Source: Sulfurospirillum deleyianum DSM 6946
GTDB lineage: Bacteria > Campylobacterota > Campylobacteria > Campylobacterales > Sulfurospirillaceae
Assembly (NCBI RefSeq): GCF_000024885.1
Contig: NC_013512.1
Coordinates: 1,612,001 to 1,676,000, forward strand
Length of the DNA: 64,000 nucleotides
Direction: 5' to 3'
Of this stretch, positions 10,206 through 19,073 are shown one piece after another. The notes beneath the pieces were generated by a model. It made no database searches. It was not told the DNA's origin and worked only from the letters and a program-made list of their open reading frames with translations. A program made the position numbers and the translations under genes. The first letter of the stretch is position 1. Each line of letters starts with the position of its first letter.

Positions 10206-10733
10206 ATGATTATGGAGCTTCAAGGAGTGCGTCCGTACATCGCACGTAACGTCTTTGTGGCTCCAAGTGCGGATATCATCGGAGATGTTCGCATTGATGA
10301 AGAGAGTTCTATCTGGTTTGGCGTGGTGATTCGTGGCGATGTCAATGCCATTCGCATTGGCAAACGCACCTCTATTCAAGACTTAAGTATGATTCATGTA
10401 ACCCACTACACCCAAGAAGATAGAAGTGATGGCTTTGCCACAACGATTGGGGATGATTGCACCATTGCCCATCGGGTGATGTTGCATGGATGTACCATTG
10501 AAGATGCGTGTTTGATAGGAATGAGCGCTACCATTTTAGATGGTGCGATTATTGGGAAAGAGTCCATTGTAGGAGCGAATACTTTGGTCACGAAAAACAA
10601 AGTATTTCCCCCACGCTCTTTGATTATGGGCAATCCCGCAAAACTCGTTCGAGAACTAAACGAGGAAGAAGTGGCATCGCTCTATCAATCCGCTAAAAAT
10701 TATGTCACTTTTAAAGCAATGTACCTCTCTTAA
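10206..10733 (+). CDS. Gamma-class carbonic anhydrase-like hexapeptide protein
   Basis: A 175-residue left-handed beta-helix protein with repeats such as IGDVRIDEESSIWFGVVIRG and SIVGANTLVTKN. Three candidate metal-binding histidines lie in IHVTHYT and AHRVMLHG, in the spacing of YrdA/CamH-like gamma carbonic anhydrases. It ends with the usual IMGNPAKLVREL. Many members of this family have no proven activity, so it may be a carbonic anhydrase or a related trimeric metalloprotein. Its last four bases overlap the convergent dnaQ-like gene. Confidence 0.88.
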   Translation: MIMELQGVRPYIARNVFVAPSADIIGDVRIDEESSIWFGVVIRGDVNAIRIGKRTSIQDLSMIHVTHYTQEDRSDGFATTIGDDCTIAHRVMLHGCTIEDACLIGMSATILDGAIIGKESIVGANTLVTKNKVFPPRSLIMGNPAKLVRELNEEEVASLYQSAKNYVTFKAMYLS

Positions 10734-11512
10734 TTTTTTGACTCTTTTTTCTTTTTTCGTTGATTTTGAGGTCGACTAAACGCAATCAGTTGCTCAACCG
10801 TTTGCACTTCATGGGGAAGATTATTGAATACATGCAACAAAACTTCTGTCGTTGCTTTTGCATCGTAGAGTGCCCTATGATGATTTTCAAAAGTAATCCC
10901 CAAATGCTCAGCCAATGCACTTAATCCATATTTGGGAGCTTCTATGCATTTTCGTGCCAAATCAATCGTATCCAGTCGTCGATTGAGCAAGGGACCAAAC
11001 CCTGCCATTTCAAGCGAATGAGAGATAAAGTAGTAATCAAAGTTTACGTTATGCGCTACAAAAACCGCATCCTTAATAAAAAGCCGAAATCCTTCTAAAA
11101 CAGAGTTGAGCGAAGGGGCAAAAGAGAGCTCTTCAAGGGTAATCCCTGTGAGCTGAACAATACTCTCAGGCAATACATCTGTTTTCGCCAAAGAGGAAAA
11201 CTCCCCAACGATTTTACCCTTTTCAACCATCACCGCACCAATCTCAATAATCGCATCCAATGCTGGTTTTGAACCATTCGCCTCAATATCAACAATGCAG
11301 AATTTCCCCTCACAAATAGGCGTACTCAATGTCTCTAAGGTCAATGCGTAATTGTTATACTTACACACAGGAAGCCCTAAAAGTCTAAGCATCTCCAAAT
11401 CTTCCACATCCACATGCTCCAACTCTTTAAAGGTGCGCATTTTGGCAAAAAATTCTTTATAAAAAATAGGCTTTTGCGTCAATTTGGTAATAAAATTATC
11501 CAGCGGTCTCAC
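10730..11512 (-). CDS. DnaQ-like 3'-5' exonuclease (DEDDh)
   Basis: A 260-residue protein whose central exonuclease domain carries the DEDDh set: FCIVDIEANG near 71-80, VAHNVNFDYYF, and HRALYDAKATTEV. About 70 N-terminal residues precede the domain and the tail is Lys-rich (QRKKKKESKN). It could be the proofreading epsilon subunit of DNA polymerase III or a stand-alone DnaQ-family nuclease, and the sequence alone does not decide. It overlaps trpF by 4 bases and is the last gene of an rpe-trpF-dnaQ run. Confidence 0.9.
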   Translation of the reverse strand: MRPLDNFITKLTQKPIFYKEFFAKMRTFKELEHVDVEDLEMLRLLGLPVCKYNNYALTLETLSTPICEGKFCIVDIEANGSKPALDAIIEIGAVMVEKGKIVGEFSSLAKTDVLPESIVQLTGITLEELSFAPSLNSVLEGFRLFIKDAVFVAHNVNFDYYFISHSLEMAGFGPLLNRRLDTIDLARKCIEAPKYGLSALAEHLGITFENHHRALYDAKATTEVLLHVFNNLPHEVQTVEQLIAFSRPQNQRKKKKESKN

Positions 11513-12096
11513 GATTTGGCTCTTTGTATGAAGGAGCGAACCTTGTCATGGTCTTTAATGCCTTTTGCTTTTTCAACGCCACTGCTGACGTCCACCCCAT
11601 AAAAACCAAAAGGTTTGAGAGTTTCAATATTTTCAGGACTCAACCCACCCGCTAAAATAATATTGTCGCAATCATAATTTTCAAACCATGAAAGATCTAG
11701 CCTCTGCCCTGCTCCACCAAAACTGGGCACATGCGCATCCACCAATCGAATCAGTCCTTGGTACTGTGTGATATCATCTTCCTTTTGAGCTCTAATCACT
11801 CTTAAATAAGGCACTTTTAACGCACTCCAGAAGGCATCATCTACATCAAAATGAATCTGCGCCATATCCATCCCAGCTTCTTTACATGTAAGGGAAATCT
11901 CCTCAGGTGTCGCATCCACAAAAAGCCCAATTTTCTTTACATGTAAAGGGAGTTTCTCCGCAATTTTTCGTGCATTTTGAGGCATAATGTAACGAGGCGA
12001 TTGCGGATAAAAAACAAAACCCAAAGCATCGACACCTGCAAGAGCAGCACACAAAGCATCTTCAAGATTGGTTATTCCGCAGATTTTAACCCACAT
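11509..12096 (-). CDS. trpF: Phosphoribosylanthranilate isomerase
   Basis: TIM-barrel enzyme of tryptophan synthesis that converts phosphoribosylanthranilate to CdRP. Its 195 residues are normal. The catalytic N-terminal Cys is in VKICGITNLEDA and the active-site Asp in GLFVDATPEEI. The phosphate-binding end is LAGGLSPENI and GVDVSSGVEKAKGIKD. No other trp genes are nearby; trpF instead sits between rpe and a dnaQ-like gene. It contains two palindrome copies 55 bases apart (11882 and 11937), one read as LTCK and the other as LHVK. Confidence 0.96.
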   Translation of the reverse strand: MWVKICGITNLEDALCAALAGVDALGFVFYPQSPRYIMPQNARKIAEKLPLHVKKIGLFVDATPEEISLTCKEAGMDMAQIHFDVDDAFWSALKVPYLRVIRAQKEDDITQYQGLIRLVDAHVPSFGGAGQRLDLSWFENYDCDNIILAGGLSPENIETLKPFGFYGVDVSSGVEKAKGIKDHDKVRSFIQRAKS

Positions 12097-12098
12097 CG

Positions 12099-12740
12099 TT
12101 ACACTCTTAGCGAATCAATAGCACAGGTGTAATCAGAAGCGCTAAAAACGTAATTTCCCGCAACCACGATGTCCACCCCCGCATGGGCAAGGGCTTGAAT
12201 ATTTTGGTTATTAACCCCGCCATCTACTTCTATAAGGGTTTTGGTATTGCGTTTTTCAATCATCTCTTTAAGGAGCGAAGCTTTTTCTAAAACACTGGGA
12301 ATAAATTTTTGTCCACCAAAGCCAGGATTGACACTCATTAAAAGTACCATATCTAAATCTGCTAAGAGATATTCAATGCTTGAAGGTGGTGTATGAGGGT
12401 TTAAAACTATCGCAGGAGAGATACCATAATCACGTATTTTTTGAATCAAACGATGGGGGTGCTTCTCTTCTTCAATATGAAAAGAGAGGTATTTGGGTTT
12501 TAATGGCGCAAATAAATCAACAAAAAAGGTATTGTTCTCAACCATCAAATGGATATCTAAAGGTTTGGTGGCTGCCTTTGCAACGGCATTTACGACCACG
12601 GGTCCAATCGTTAAATTAGGAACAAAATGCCCATCCATCACATCCACATGAACCAAATCACATCCCGCCTCACAAATAGCGGTTATCTCTTCATTAATCC
12701 TTCCAAAATCACACGAAAGGATACTTGGTGCTACTAACAT
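12099..12740 (-). CDS. rpe: Ribulose-phosphate 3-epimerase
   Basis: Interconverts ribulose-5-phosphate and xylulose-5-phosphate in the pentose phosphate pathway. The 213-residue TIM barrel has the family motifs in order: SILSCDFGRI, VDVMDGHFVPNLTIG, HLMVE, MSVNPGFGGQKF and EVDGGVNNQNI. It is the first gene of the run with trpF, two bases apart. The upstream gap, shared with the divergent rpmB, should hold its promoter. Confidence 0.97.
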   Translation of the reverse strand: MLVAPSILSCDFGRINEEITAICEAGCDLVHVDVMDGHFVPNLTIGPVVVNAVAKAATKPLDIHLMVENNTFFVDLFAPLKPKYLSFHIEEEKHPHRLIQKIRDYGISPAIVLNPHTPPSSIEYLLADLDMVLLMSVNPGFGGQKFIPSVLEKASLLKEMIEKRNTKTLIEVDGGVNNQNIQALAHAGVDIVVAGNYVFSASDYTCAIDSLRV

Positions 12741-12796
12741 TGCTAACCTTATTCAAATTTTTAACAAAATTGTATCAAAATTTATATTCTTTTCGC

Positions 12797-12802
12797 TATA
12801 AT
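12797..12802 (+). promoter_or_regulatory. Probable -10 box for rpmB
   Basis: TATAAT preceded by TTTTCGC, about 75 bases upstream of the rpmB ATG. It implies a leader of roughly 70 bases. Confidence 0.55.
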
Positions 12803-12877
12803 CACAGGCTCCATTGAATTAAGCGTTTCTTTTGCTTCTTTCATGTACAATTCACGAAAAATTTTAAGGATATCGAT

Positions 12878-13066
12878 ATGGCAAGAAAATGTGCTCTTAC
12901 TGGAAAAGGCCCTATGGTTGGCAACAATGTAAGCCATGCGAACAACAAAACTAAAAGAAGATTCCTTCCAAACTTAAGAACTGTCCGTGTGACACTTGAA
13001 GATGGAACGACTAAGAAAATTAGAATTGCTGCTTCGACACTTCGTACCATGAAGAAAAACGGCTAA
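12878..13066 (+). CDS. rpmB: 50S ribosomal protein L28
   Basis: A 62-residue ribosomal protein with the classic [20 protein letters not shown] start and [10 protein letters not shown]-like basic end ([10 protein letters not shown]). An AAGGA Shine-Dalgarno lies nine bases before the ATG. It stands alone: a promoter lies upstream and a terminator hairpin begins at its stop codon. Confidence 0.97.
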   Translation: MARKCALTGKGPMVGNNVSHANNKTKRRFLPNLRTVRVTLEDGTTKKIRIAASTLRTMKKNG

Positions 13067-13091
13067 AATTTCTCCTTCTCGGGGAAATTTT
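13065..13091 (+). terminator. Hairpin after rpmB
   Basis: AAAATTTCTCC pairs with GGGGAAATTTT (one G-U pair) around a five-base loop. The left arm overlaps the rpmB stop. A moderately T-rich stretch follows, so it is probably an intrinsic terminator. Confidence 0.65.
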
Positions 13092-13152
13092 ACGCTTTAT
13101 ACTTTTGTTTTACTGCTTAACTTTCACACTAAAATCCTAAAGGATTTATTCC

Positions 13153-14343
13153 ATGTTCACACTTTTACCGCTTCAAAATGGTTTAGATAATGTTACTGGT
13201 TTTTTTCATCAAGGCGTTTGCGCTGGTTTTAAACCCAACGGAAAAAATGATGTGGCATTTATTCGCTCAAACAAGCCATGCGATGTTTCTGCCGTTTTTA
13301 CTAGCAATGTCTTTCAAGCAGCACCCATTAAACACTTTTTACGTTATCCCAAAGGGTTTCAAACCAATTTTATTTTAATGAACGCTAAAAATGCTAATGC
13401 GATGACCGGTGCAAAAGGGATTGAAGATATTGATACCCTTTTTGGCAAACTCAAAGAAAAGTTTCCAACACTGCACAATCCTATTATGAGTTCAACAGGT
13501 GTCATTGGATACCGTTTGAATGTTGAAAAACTCTCAACCGCTTTTGAGCTTTTTGATTTTAACGCTAAAGATTCTCATGCGACAGCCTCAGCCATTATGA
13601 CCACCGATAGTTTTAAAAAAGAGCTCTGTTTTAAAGTGATTCTTGAAGATGGAAGCTTTTTTCATATCGCAGCCATCTGTAAAGGTGCTGGGATGATAAA
13701 CCCTGCTATGGCAACCATGCTCTGTTTTATTCTTACCGATGCGAATATCCCAAAAACTGACATGGACGCCCTTCTCCTTCCTGCCATTCAAGAATCTTTT
13801 AACGCTGTTAGTGTCGATGGAGATACCTCAACCAACGATACTGTCCTTCTTTTAAGCTCCAAAAAGAGTGGTGTTTATGACAAGGAAGCTTTCAATGAAG
13901 CACTTCGTCTTATCACCAAAGAGTTAAGCCTTATGCTGGTTCGTGATGGTGAAGGTGCTACTAAAGTGGTCGCTTTTGAAGTCAGTGGAGCTAAAAGCCT
14001 TGAAGAAGCAGAACGAGCGGCTAAAGCGCTGAGTAATTCACTCTTAGTAAAAACCGCCCTTTTTGGAGAAGATCCAAACTGGGGACGCATCGCTTCAACC
14101 ATTGGGGCAAGTGGCATTACATGTAATGAAGAGAGCCTTGTCATTCACTACGATGATGTTTTAATTTACTCTCATGAGCAACGCTCTTTGGATGCAGAAA
14201 CAGAGAAAAAAGCAGCTGCAGTCATGAAAAAAGAGTCGTTTCGTATTCATTGTGAATTGGGTGTAGGGGCATATTCCTTTACCGCTTATGGCTGTGACTT
14301 AGGACATAAATACGTTGAAATTAATGCGGATTATCGTACTTAG
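13153..14343 (+). CDS. argJ: Bifunctional glutamate N-acetyltransferase / amino-acid acetyltransferase ArgJ
   Basis: Recycles the acetyl group between N-acetylornithine and glutamate in arginine synthesis. The 396-residue precursor is normally self-cleaved into two chains. The cleavage-site block KGAGMINPAMATML is intact, with nucleophile Thr188 followed by MLCFILTDA. The C-terminal block has LVKTALFGEDPNWGRI, which matches the family. Whether it also acts as acetylglutamate synthase cannot be told from sequence. It appears monocistronic. Confidence 0.96.
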   Translation: MFTLLPLQNGLDNVTGFFHQGVCAGFKPNGKNDVAFIRSNKPCDVSAVFTSNVFQAAPIKHFLRYPKGFQTNFILMNAKNANAMTGAKGIEDIDTLFGKLKEKFPTLHNPIMSSTGVIGYRLNVEKLSTAFELFDFNAKDSHATASAIMTTDSFKKELCFKVILEDGSFFHIAAICKGAGMINPAMATMLCFILTDANIPKTDMDALLLPAIQESFNAVSVDGDTSTNDTVLLLSSKKSGVYDKEAFNEALRLITKELSLMLVRDGEGATKVVAFEVSGAKSLEEAERAAKALSNSLLVKTALFGEDPNWGRIASTIGASGITCNEESLVIHYDDVLIYSHEQRSLDAETEKKAAAVMKKESFRIHCELGVGAYSFTAYGCDLGHKYVEINADYRT

Positions 14344-14366
14344 CCTTAAAATTAAGCACATTTTGA

Positions 14367-14372
14367 TACAAT
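14367..14372 (+). promoter_or_regulatory. Probable -10 box for the DUF465 gene
   Basis: TACAAT preceded by TTTGA, about 26 bases upstream of the ATG at 14398. A strong AAGGAG Shine-Dalgarno lies between. Confidence 0.5.
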
Positions 14373-14397
14373 AAAACTAAATCTACAAGGAGTTATC

Positions 14398-14625
14398 ATG
14401 TTACACGAATACAGAGATATTATCTCAAAACTTAAAGTTGACAACGCTCACTTTGCTAAAATTTTTGAAAAACACAATGAACTTGACCAAAAAATTACGG
14501 ATGTTGATGAGGGTAGAGAGCATATGAGTGATTTAGATCTTGATGCGTTAAAAAAAGAAAAACTTAAACTTAAAGATGAAGCGTATGCGATCATTGTTGC
14601 ATACAAAAAAGAAAACAACCTCTAA
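14398..14625 (+). CDS. YdcH-family (DUF465) small helical protein
   Basis: A 75-residue, highly charged helical protein. The pattern HEYRDIISKLKVDNAHFAKIFEKH, split by HNELDQKI and ending in LKKEKLKLKDEAYAII, is typical of the DUF465/YdcH family. The AAGGAGTTATC Shine-Dalgarno supports the start. The biological role of the family is unknown. It has its own -10 box and a strong shared terminator, so it is an independent unit. Confidence 0.85.
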   Translation: MLHEYRDIISKLKVDNAHFAKIFEKHNELDQKITDVDEGREHMSDLDLDALKKEKLKLKDEAYAIIVAYKKENNL

Positions 14626-14632
14626 AACACAG

Positions 14633-14657
14633 TGTTTGGGTCTTAAAGACCCAAACA
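14633..14657. terminator. Bidirectional terminator hairpin between the DUF465 gene and the glycosylase gene
   Basis: TGTTTGGGTC and GACCCAAACA form a perfect 10-bp stem around TTAAA. The hairpin lies 8 bases past the plus-strand stop and includes the stop codon and last codons of the convergent minus-strand gene, so that gene's 3' end is part of the terminator. Confidence 0.75.
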
Positions 14658-15308
14658 TACCACATCAACTACTTTTCCACGGCTCTTTTCTTTACAAAAC
14701 TCCACAATTTTTCCATGAAACCGTGCGTAAATTTCATGTAAAGGCATCTCTTTTTCATAAAGCTTTTCAATAGCACGCTTATGACTTTCAACGCCTTCTT
14801 CCATCCACGATTGAAGCTCTTGGTACGATTCAAAGCTATAACCAAAGCCATTTAAAAGTCTTGCGGTGTAAGCATCCATTACCATAATATCTCGATGACA
14901 CGCATAACACAAAATGGAATCCGCACTCTCCTCACCAATACCTTTTTGTGCCAATAACCACTTTCTACTCACACTCTCATAAAATCTATCAAATGAGCCA
15001 AAATCCCTTAAAATAGCTTTTGTAAGATAATAGAGATTTTTAGCTTTGGTGTTGTAAAAACCACTAGGCTTAATCGCATTCGCGACGGTTTCAAGGTCTA
15101 ATTCTTGGAATGTTTCAAGGCTTTTTACCCCTAGGTTTTCAAGATTTAAAAGACTCTCTTCTACCTTTTCCCATTTTGTTTGCTGCGTTAGAATTGCGCC
15201 TAAGATAACCCAAAATGTTCCAGAACGAGGCCACCATAAAGAATCACGCATCCCTTTTAAATACCCTTGTGCCTTAAGAGCACATAATAATTCAAAACTG
15301 CTATTCAT
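14643..15308 (-). CDS. HhH-GPD DNA glycosylase, MagIII/endonuclease III-like
   Basis: A 221-residue helix-hairpin-helix base-excision glycosylase. The hairpin is LAQKGIGEESADSILCYA and the catalytic Asp follows in MVMDAYTARLLN. At the position of the endonuclease III catalytic Lys (GRKTAN) this protein has GEESAD, and the C-terminal four-cysteine iron-sulfur motif is absent. It should therefore be a monofunctional glycosylase such as the 3-methyladenine enzyme MagIII described from H. pylori, rather than endonuclease III itself. It overlaps ymdB by 8 bases and ends the long minus-strand operon. Confidence 0.85.
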   Translation of the reverse strand: MNSSFELLCALKAQGYLKGMRDSLWWPRSGTFWVILGAILTQQTKWEKVEESLLNLENLGVKSLETFQELDLETVANAIKPSGFYNTKAKNLYYLTKAILRDFGSFDRFYESVSRKWLLAQKGIGEESADSILCYACHRDIMVMDAYTARLLNGFGYSFESYQELQSWMEEGVESHKRAIEKLYEKEMPLHEIYARFHGKIVEFCKEKSRGKVVDVVCLGL

Positions 15309-16107
15309 AGTCAGCTTCTAGGCGTACCATCGCTTTGTCATCAAAAAGTTTGAGTTTAAAAGCATGGACACATTTTCCTTCTTCAATATCCATCACAATC
15401 ATCTGCACTATTTTTTTACATTTTTTGGGAATATCCAAAGAGGCGGGAAGCCCTGTTAAAAAACGTTTCAATGGCGCTTCTTTATCCATACCAATCACAC
15501 CATCGCGAGCGCCACTTAAACCTACATCACTCACATAACATGTGCCTTCAACGACCTGTAAATCATCCGTTCCCACATGGGTGTGGGTTCCTAAAATCGC
15601 ACTCACCCTTCCCTTTAAAAGATGAAGCATCGCATATTTTTCAGAGGTAACTTCCGCATGAAAATCCATAATAATACTCTTAATACCCTCTTCTTGGAGG
15701 GCATTGACAGCTTTTTGTGCCCGTAAAAAAGGATTTTCCACCATGGGCATTCCATAATGTCCCATGACATTAAGCACGGCTACTTTTTCATCCTTTACAT
15801 GTAAAACACGCACCCCACTTCCAGGCACTCCCTCGGGGTAATTGAGCGGTCTTAAGATGGGCATCACATCTAAAAAAGGAATAATCTCTTTTTTATCCCA
15901 CGAATGATTGCCCCCTGTTAAAACATCTACTCCATAGGAAAGAAGCTCTTTTGCATGTAAAGAGCCCAACCCAAATCCATGACTGGCATTTTCACCATTG
16001 GCAATCACACAATCAATTTCATACTCTTTACGCAATTTTCGCAAATGCGTCTCAAGCATCCCTCGACCAGGTTTTCCCACAATATCACCGATAAACCCTA
16101 TTCTCAC
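15301..16107 (-). CDS. YmdB-family metallophosphoesterase
   Basis: A 268-residue calcineurin-like phosphoesterase of the TIGR00282 type. Metal-binding motifs appear in order: GDIVGKPGR, NGENASHGFG, TGGNHSWDKKE, DFHAEVTSEK and GTHTHVGTDD. Bacillus YmdB, the studied homologue, hydrolyses 2',3'-cyclic nucleotides and affects biofilm behaviour; whether that applies here is an inference. It overlaps mfd by 4 bases. Confidence 0.92.
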   Translation of the reverse strand: MRIGFIGDIVGKPGRGMLETHLRKLRKEYEIDCVIANGENASHGFGLGSLHAKELLSYGVDVLTGGNHSWDKKEIIPFLDVMPILRPLNYPEGVPGSGVRVLHVKDEKVAVLNVMGHYGMPMVENPFLRAQKAVNALQEEGIKSIIMDFHAEVTSEKYAMLHLLKGRVSAILGTHTHVGTDDLQVVEGTCYVSDVGLSGARDGVIGMDKEAPLKRFLTGLPASLDIPKKCKKIVQMIVMDIEEGKCVHAFKLKLFDDKAMVRLEADYE

Positions 16108-19073
16108 GATGGATTCCTTAAATAGTGTAAAACCGTATCAATCACATCGTCATCATCTCTGCTACGAGATTGTAAGGTTTGTTTTTTCTCATCTTCATAT
16201 TTCAACGTAATCATCTGCCCATAATTTGAAACTAAGACAATATGATGTTGTGTCGCTAAAATTTTGATTTCAATAAGCTGTAAAAATTGTTTCGTAGGCA
16301 CATCCATTTTCCCAAAACGATCCAGCATCTCTTCTTCAATCTCAAGCACCTCATGAATGCTTCCACAACGACTCAAGCGCCTATAAAGCTCTAAGCGCAC
16401 CCTATCTTCAGCAATGTAACTATCGCTAATAAACGCACTAATGGAAAGTTTCATATCCACTTCTCGTGACGCCACAGGTGTTTTTCCCATTAACGCATTA
16501 ATCGCATCCTCAAGCATCCTAAGATACAAGGCATACCCAATATTTTTAAGATGCCCACTTTGCGCCTCGCCTACTAAGTTTCCACCGCCTCGAATTTCCA
16601 AATCATGATACGCTAAAATCGAACCACTCCCCAAATAGGAATTGGACTCAAGCGCAATGAGACGTTTTTTAGCCGATTCGGAGAGACTCTCTTTTTCTTT
16701 CACTAAAAAGTAACAAAAGCCTTGGCGTTTACTGCGCCCTACACGCCCTCGTAACTGATGCAAATCTGCCATACCAAAATGATCCGCCGCATCAATCATA
16801 ATCGTATTGACATTAGGAATATGAATACCCGATTCGATAATCGATGTGCTTAAAAGTAGGTCATACGCTTTCTCTTCAAAACGCAACATCTCTTTTTCGG
16901 TCACACTGGCACTAATTTCAGAGTGAAGCGTTAAAATACGCAAATTGGGCATCATAGAGAGTAACTCTTTACGTTTTGCTTCAATGGTCGCAATGCGATT
17001 GTGCACAAAAAAGATTTGACCACCCCGCCTCATTTCACGCAAAATTGCCTCTTTAATCACTTTTTCATCGTACTCTTTGACAAAGGTACGAACATCTTCT
17101 CTATCACTAGGAGGTGTGAGAAGCTGTGAATACTGTTTGATGGAGCTTAACGCCATATTGAGACTTCTAGGAATCGGGGTTGCGCTCATGGAGAGAATGT
17201 GTACATTTTCTCTAAAATTTTTCAGTTTCTCTTTTTGTTTGACCCCAAATTTATGCTCTTCATCGACAACCACTAACGCAGGATTAAAAAGCTCAACATC
17301 AAAAAGCGAATGCGTTCCCACGCACACCTGTAAAGCGCCACTCTTGAGCTCTTTTAAAATGAGCTGTTTTTGTGCTGCGGTGGTAAAGCGGTCTAATTGC
17401 GCTACTTTAATATTATATTTTGCAAAACGATGGGAGAGACTTTTGAAATGTTGCGCACACAAAAGGGTTGTAGGCGCAATTAGCAATGCTTGAAATCCTT
17501 TTTGAACTGTCGCAAAAATGGCATTCATCGCCACCTCCGTTTTACCAAAACCGACATCACCACTTAAGAGCCTGTCCATCATTTTACCGCTTTTAAAATC
17601 CACCAAAATCTCATCAATCACACGCTTTTGATCTTCGGTATACATAAATCCCGCATCCGCTTGAAACGCTTGAAGTTCTTCGTTTTCAATGGCGATGTTT
17701 AAGCCTTCAACCATCTCACGCTTTGCCGCAATCGCAATAATCTCACTGGCAATTTCTAAAAGACGCTCTTTGGTTTTAGCTTTAAGTTTTTGAAAACTTC
17801 CCTTACCAAGGCGATCAACACTAACCAATCCACCGCTTTCACCGATGTATCGATCTATGACATGTAAATTTTCCACAGGCAAAAGAAGTTTGTCATCACC
17901 CAAATATTCTATCAACACAAAATCTTTTGTCGCCCCTAAAACACTGACCTGTGTTAACCCCTTAAAAATACCAATCCCATAATTTTCATGTACAACATAA
18001 TCGCCATTTTTCAGCTCATCAAGAACAATGCGCACACGTTTGCGTTTTTGCTTGCTAAGAGGCTTATTTAAAGAGAGAATCACCTCATCCGCACTCATGA
18101 TATTCACAATGCGTTCACTCTGAATCCATTTTACATGTAAAGCATCCAGATCCACCATACGCAGTAAAACTTCATTCTTTGCTAAAAGGGTTATCTTCTT
18201 TTTCTGGTGCAGCTCTATAAAGGTTTTAATGTTACTAGGCGCAATTTCACGGTACGCTTTTGGAGTAGAAAGAGAAGGAAGTAAACGCAGTTTTTTCACC
18301 CCTTCTTCATCAAAAAGAGCTATTTCATTACACTCGTCGACTGCATCCATACTCAAATACGTTTTAAAACGCTCTGTATAAACGTCTCCACTCTCCCCTA
18401 AAACCCATAAGCCCAGTGAGTGAATGTCTTTGGTAAAGCTATCGCTTTTCAGCGTTTCAATGCGTCTTTGCATCAACGCATAACGACTCTCATCTAAGGC
18501 AAAAAGCGCAGGAAAAAGAAGCCACTCTTCTAACTCATCTTTAAGACTTTTTTGACTCTCGCACTCGAAAAAACGAATACTTTCTACCTCATCATCAAAC
18601 AAGCTAATACGTAGAGCATAATCACTGTTAGGCGGAAAAATATCAATAATATCGCCTCGTATTGAAATTTCACCCTTACCTTGTACGACATCAACGGCTA
18701 AGTAACCCCAATAAAACATCTGTTCACGAAAACGCTCCAGATGCAAACGCATTCCAAACGCTAAGGTTAAGGTTGAAAAGAGTTCTACTTTAGGAAGAGG
18801 CGTTAAGAGGGTTCGAAGTGGAGAAATGAGAATTTTTTTAGAAGAAGCATCGTGGTAAAAAGCATACAGTACACGTAAAAGCTCCACCATTTCCTCATGA
18901 AAGGAGAGCAAATCATCCCCATAATTAGCTCTTAAATCAGGTAAAACATAACTTTTTTTACCACAATACAAAGCAACTTCAGAAGCAAGAAATGCCTCTT
19001 TATCACCCTTAACCCCTAAAAGTTCACACTCATTTTTTGTTTGTAAAAATTCATAAAACGCTGCTTGTAACAA
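16104..19073 (-). CDS. mfd: Transcription-repair coupling factor
   Basis: ATP-dependent translocase that displaces stalled RNA polymerase and recruits the Uvr excision system. At 989 residues it is shorter than the E. coli protein, mainly in the N-terminal UvrB-like part. The CarD-like RNA-polymerase interaction domain contains GDYVVHENYGIGIF. Walker A is GDVGFGKTEVAMN and the DEEH box is VVDEEHKFGVKQKEKL. SATPIPRSL and LHQLRGRVGRSKRQGF follow. It abuts the bactofilin gene, as in H. pylori. One exact palindrome is at 18131 and a degenerate one is near 17858. Confidence 0.97.
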   Translation of the reverse strand: MLQAAFYEFLQTKNECELLGVKGDKEAFLASEVALYCGKKSYVLPDLRANYGDDLLSFHEEMVELLRVLYAFYHDASSKKILISPLRTLLTPLPKVELFSTLTLAFGMRLHLERFREQMFYWGYLAVDVVQGKGEISIRGDIIDIFPPNSDYALRISLFDDEVESIRFFECESQKSLKDELEEWLLFPALFALDESRYALMQRRIETLKSDSFTKDIHSLGLWVLGESGDVYTERFKTYLSMDAVDECNEIALFDEEGVKKLRLLPSLSTPKAYREIAPSNIKTFIELHQKKKITLLAKNEVLLRMVDLDALHVKWIQSERIVNIMSADEVILSLNKPLSKQKRKRVRIVLDELKNGDYVVHENYGIGIFKGLTQVSVLGATKDFVLIEYLGDDKLLLPVENLHVIDRYIGESGGLVSVDRLGKGSFQKLKAKTKERLLEIASEIIAIAAKREMVEGLNIAIENEELQAFQADAGFMYTEDQKRVIDEILVDFKSGKMMDRLLSGDVGFGKTEVAMNAIFATVQKGFQALLIAPTTLLCAQHFKSLSHRFAKYNIKVAQLDRFTTAAQKQLILKELKSGALQVCVGTHSLFDVELFNPALVVVDEEHKFGVKQKEKLKNFRENVHILSMSATPIPRSLNMALSSIKQYSQLLTPPSDREDVRTFVKEYDEKVIKEAILREMRRGGQIFFVHNRIATIEAKRKELLSMMPNLRILTLHSEISASVTEKEMLRFEEKAYDLLLSTSIIESGIHIPNVNTIMIDAADHFGMADLHQLRGRVGRSKRQGFCYFLVKEKESLSESAKKRLIALESNSYLGSGSILAYHDLEIRGGGNLVGEAQSGHLKNIGYALYLRMLEDAINALMGKTPVASREVDMKLSISAFISDSYIAEDRVRLELYRRLSRCGSIHEVLEIEEEMLDRFGKMDVPTKQFLQLIEIKILATQHHIVLVSNYGQMITLKYEDEKKQTLQSRSRDDDDVIDTVLHYLRNPS

